DNA of 49,266 bases, from positions 1 to 49,266 of the forward strand of contig JBLHPE010000012.1 of assembly GCA_047624005.1 (NCBI GenBank). Reading direction: 5' to 3'. The stretch's first letter is position 1, and every line of letters starts with the position of its first letter. Position numbers and translations under genes: made by a program. The notes under the pieces were generated by a model. It made no database searches. It worked only from the letters and a program-made list of their open reading frames with translations, and was not told where the DNA came from. Source of the DNA: Ascidiaceihabitans sp047624005 (lineage in GTDB: Bacteria > Pseudomonadota > Alphaproteobacteria > Rhodobacterales > Rhodobacteraceae). Shown one piece after another: positions 47,254-49,266 of the stretch.

Positions 47254-47823
47254 ATGCGTTTTACACAAATCACCCTGACGGGCGCTGCCACCACATTGAT
47301 TGCTAGCCCTGCGTTTGCGGCCTCTGGTCCGTTCTTCTCGCTGGGCAACACAGACTTTGTTGTGATCCTTGGTTTCATCGCTTTCATAGGTATCTTGTTC
47401 TACTTCAAAGTGCCTTCCATGTTGGGCGGCATGCTGGACCAACGCGCAGTTGGCATTCAGTCTGAAATTGATGAAGCCCGTTCATTGCGTGAAGAAGCAC
47501 AGACTTTGTTGGCCAGTTACGAGCGCAAGCAACAAGACGTGCAGGCCCAAGCGGACCGCATTGTTGCTGGTGCAAAGGACGAAGCCAACGCTGCTGCGGC
47601 ACAAGCCCGCGAAGATTTGGCACAATCCATCGAGCGTCGTTTGGCGGCTGCCGAAGATCAGATCGCTTCTGCGGAAGCCTCTGCAGTTAAAGAAGTGCGC
47701 GACCAATCTGTGACCATTGCAATTGCAGTGGCGCGTGATGTGATTGCGAAACAAATGACGGCTGCCAGTGGCAATTCGTTGATTGATGATGCGATCGCTC
47801 AAGTGGACGCAAAACTACACTAA
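47254..47823 (+). CDS. atpF: F0 ATP synthase subunit b
   Basis: This 189-residue subunit forms the peripheral stalk with b'. An N-terminal helix with an unusual signal-like start (MRFTQITLTGAATTLIASPA, then FAAS) precedes the membrane helix TDFVVILGFIAFIGILFYFK and a long coiled coil (ERKQQDVQAQADRIVAGAKD). The ATG at 47254 follows AAGGG at 8 bp. An ATG at 47248 overlaps the b' stop and is also possible. Last gene of the F0 operon. Confidence 0.93.
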   Translation: MRFTQITLTGAATTLIASPAFAASGPFFSLGNTDFVVILGFIAFIGILFYFKVPSMLGGMLDQRAVGIQSEIDEARSLREEAQTLLASYERKQQDVQAQADRIVAGAKDEANAAAAQAREDLAQSIERRLAAAEDQIASAEASAVKEVRDQSVTIAIAVARDVIAKQMTAASGNSLIDDAIAQVDAKLH

Positions 47824-47853
47824 CTTAGCTGCACAGTTTTAAGTAATATAGAA

Positions 47854-47888
47854 AGGCCCGAGCGATAACGCTGGGGCCTTTTGCTTTT
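47854..47888 (+). terminator. Bidirectional terminator between atpF and the GntR gene
   Basis: AGGCCC (47854-47859) pairs with GGGCCT (47874-47879), with an inner AGCG/CGCT stem around ATAA. TTTTGCTTTT follows on the plus strand and TTTCTAT on the minus strand. It ends the ATP synthase operon and probably the convergent GntR gene as well. Confidence 0.85.
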
Positions 47889-47893
47889 GGTAC

Positions 47894-48664
47894 TCAGGAT
47901 TTTTCGGTTGCGTGATCCAGCCGCTGTTGGGCGACCTTTTCATTACGCTGCGCCTTTCGTTGATCATGCAGGCTGGACTCCACATAATCCAGATGGGCGT
48001 GAACTGCTTCTTTTGCACCAGCCCCGTCACGAGCCTGCAAAGCATCGTTTATGACACGGTGTTGATCCAACAAAACCTGACGCGTGGTGCGTTGGCTGAA
48101 CATCACCTGACGGTTATAAAACACACCCTCACGCAGCAGTTCATACATTGAGCGCATCATGTGGAGCATCACGACATTATGGCTGGCCTCGATGATTGCC
48201 ATGTGAAACTGCGCATCGAGTTGCGCATCTTCTTCAGCGCCTCGCTTCGCGTCAGTCGCTGCCATTTTGGAAAAGACAGCCTGCACAACCTTTAGATCTG
48301 TATCAGACCCAAGACGAGCGGCGCGTTCAGCCGCGAGCCCTTCCATATCACGGCGGAAAGATAGGTAATCAAATACGGCTTCGTCGTGACGCGCAAACAA
48401 TTGGGTAAGGGCGGGTGCAAATGCAGAGCCAAGAACATCCGCAACATAGACACCGGCGCCGGGTTTTGGCGTCAAAAGGCCACTGTCCTGTAAGCTGCCA
48501 ATCGCGTCACGCAAGGAGGGACGTGAAACGCCCAACCGCTCGGCCAAATCCCGTTCTGGCGGCAAGCGTTCTCCGGGTCGTAATATGCCACGAAGAATCA
48601 ATTCCTCGATTTGGCGCACAACAGCGCCTGAAATTTTTTCGGACTGGACGGTGGTAAATGGCAT
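47894..48664 (-). CDS. GntR-family regulator with FCD domain (FadR/PdhR subfamily)
   Basis: This is a 256-residue regulator. The winged helix is VRQIEELILRGILRPGERLP, PERDLAERLGVSRPSLRDAI and GLLTPKPGAGVYV. An FCD ligand-binding domain with its metal-binding His residues follows (DAQFHMAIIEASHN and AVHAHLDYVESS). The ATG at 48664 follows GAAGGAACC. It is likely a repressor responding to an organic acid such as a lactate- or glycolate-type compound, but no target operon lies next to it. Confidence 0.9.
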   Translation of the reverse strand: MPFTTVQSEKISGAVVRQIEELILRGILRPGERLPPERDLAERLGVSRPSLRDAIGSLQDSGLLTPKPGAGVYVADVLGSAFAPALTQLFARHDEAVFDYLSFRRDMEGLAAERAARLGSDTDLKVVQAVFSKMAATDAKRGAEEDAQLDAQFHMAIIEASHNVVMLHMMRSMYELLREGVFYNRQVMFSQRTTRQVLLDQHRVINDALQARDGAGAKEAVHAHLDYVESSLHDQRKAQRNEKVAQQRLDHATEKS

Positions 48665-48678
48665 CGTGGTTCCTTCGA

Positions 48679-48699
48679 TTGGTAATTTTATATGACCAA
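48679..48699. promoter_or_regulatory. TTGGT-N11-ACCAA inverted repeat upstream of the GntR gene
   Basis: TTGGT (48679-48683) and ACCAA (48695-48699) flank 11 bp, 15-35 bp upstream of the GntR start. FCD regulators often bind TTGGT/ACCAA half-sites, though usually with closer spacing. Possible autoregulation. Confidence 0.35.
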
Positions 48700-48788
48700 A
48701 AGAAAAGGGTAGCAATTTGTTTGTCGGCTTTTGATTTTTAAGGGCGAAGTTTCATAATAGATTAATCATGTTCTGAAACGTTACGGGA

Positions 48789-49202
48789 ATGAAAAAATTA
48801 GCATATCTTTTGACTGCCCTCGCTTTGGCTGGTTGCAATACGCCGTCGATGGCGTTTCGTGGAATTGCACCGACCAAAATTAGCGTCGATGGTTCGACGT
48901 TTGATGTGCGGGTGAAAGGCTTGCTGGCCCAAGCCATTCGTACAAATGTGCAATTCGCACCCCGCATGGGGCCAATCGGAAAACGAGCAAAAGCTGCCAT
49001 TGAGCAGGCAAGCGGGTGCACGGTCTATCAAGTTGGTGGTGATCAGGCATTGATTTCTGCCGTGCTGGATTGTGGTAAAGGTCCGCCGCAACCCTTGCCC
49101 ATCGTAAATGACTACGAATGCCACTCAGTTGGTAGCATTGATGTTGGCAACGGCGATTTGAGGGATCTGACATTGGAGTGTATAGCTGTAAAACGCCAAT
49201 AA
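48789..49202 (+). CDS. Small lipoprotein of unknown function
   Basis: This 137-residue protein has the signal MKKLAYLLTALALAGC, where Leu-Ala-Gly-Cys16 is a lipobox. The mature part has further cysteines (about residues 77, 98, 111 and 131) that could form disulfides. I do not recognise a domain. GGGA lies just before the ATG. It stands alone. Confidence 0.75.
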   Translation: MKKLAYLLTALALAGCNTPSMAFRGIAPTKISVDGSTFDVRVKGLLAQAIRTNVQFAPRMGPIGKRAKAAIEQASGCTVYQVGGDQALISAVLDCGKGPPQPLPIVNDYECHSVGSIDVGNGDLRDLTLECIAVKRQ

Positions 49203-49206
49203 CGGG

Positions 49207-49227
49207 ACAAATATCGCGATATCTTGT
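49207..49227. promoter_or_regulatory. Palindrome ATATCGCGATAT after the lipoprotein gene
   Basis: The perfect 12-bp palindrome ATATCGCGATAT (49211-49222) is extended by ACAA/TTGT arms with one extra base. It starts 8 bp after the lipoprotein stop. It could be an operator of the next gene outside the window or a transcript-end hairpin. Confidence 0.3.
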
Positions 49228-49266
49228 AGATAAGTTGCCAGATCACCCTGTTTCTAGTGTCTAGGA

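Overview
This window looks like the chromosome of a marine Rhodobacteraceae (Roseobacter-group) alphaproteobacterium. The evidence is the gene content: a split F0 operon with both b' and b subunits, divergent hemC/hemE, MipZ, a zinc-free L31, several TRAP transporters and the ffh-aroQ-rpsP order. No rRNA, CRISPR array, insertion sequence or prophage was recognised. There is one tRNA gene (CAU anticodon). Start codons were chosen by ribosome-binding site and family N-terminus, so many CDS are shorter than the longest open frame.

Layout. 1-4.8 kb: the 3' end of a Yej-type peptide ABC importer (yejA, yejB, yejE, yejF). 4.9-7.3 kb: an exporter-type membrane domain without an ATPase, convergent with a DD-carboxypeptidase carrying a SPOR domain. 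7.5-12.7 kb: CHMI-like tautomerase, HAD hydrolase, clpS, an rsmC-like methyltransferase, a degenerate SDR, hemF and a fatty acid desaturase. 12.7-15 kb: hemC and hemE, then the tRNA. 15-24.1 kb: two RidA paralogs, an Asp/Glu-type racemase, two TRAP transporters and a DadA-like oxidase, which together look like an amino-acid (possibly D-amino-acid) scavenging cluster. 24.1-26 kb: a remnant of an acyl-CoA ligase gene and an orphan Tat-exported peptide-binding protein. 26.5-27.3 kb: mipZ.

28-40.7 kb holds a rearranged ribosome/translation operon. ffh, aroQ, rpsP, bluB, a 47-residue membrane peptide, rimM, two sulfotransferase-like genes and trmD run on the minus strand. rplS-rpmE, normally just after trmD, lies about 6 kb away behind its own promoter. 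The gap holds terB, a GIY-YIG nuclease facing a C5-cytosine methyltransferase (a possible restriction-modification pair), an ADP-ribosylglycohydrolase, a LysE exporter and a strictosidine-synthase-like protein. 40.9-49.3 kb: azoR/LysR, a DMT transporter, an orphan histidine kinase, an ArsR regulator, the F0 ATP synthase operon, a GntR regulator and a small lipoprotein.

The most notable non-coding signals are: a 112-nt multi-stem element upstream of ffh with mutually exclusive pairings; a two-part hairpin with a UUCG loop between atpE and the b' gene; hairpin terminators between dctP and dctQ in both TRAP operons; and an 11-bp tandem repeat between aroQ and ffh. The strongest evolutionary signals are the interrupted rpsP-rimM-trmD-rplS operon and an apparent deletion scar near 24.2 kb.
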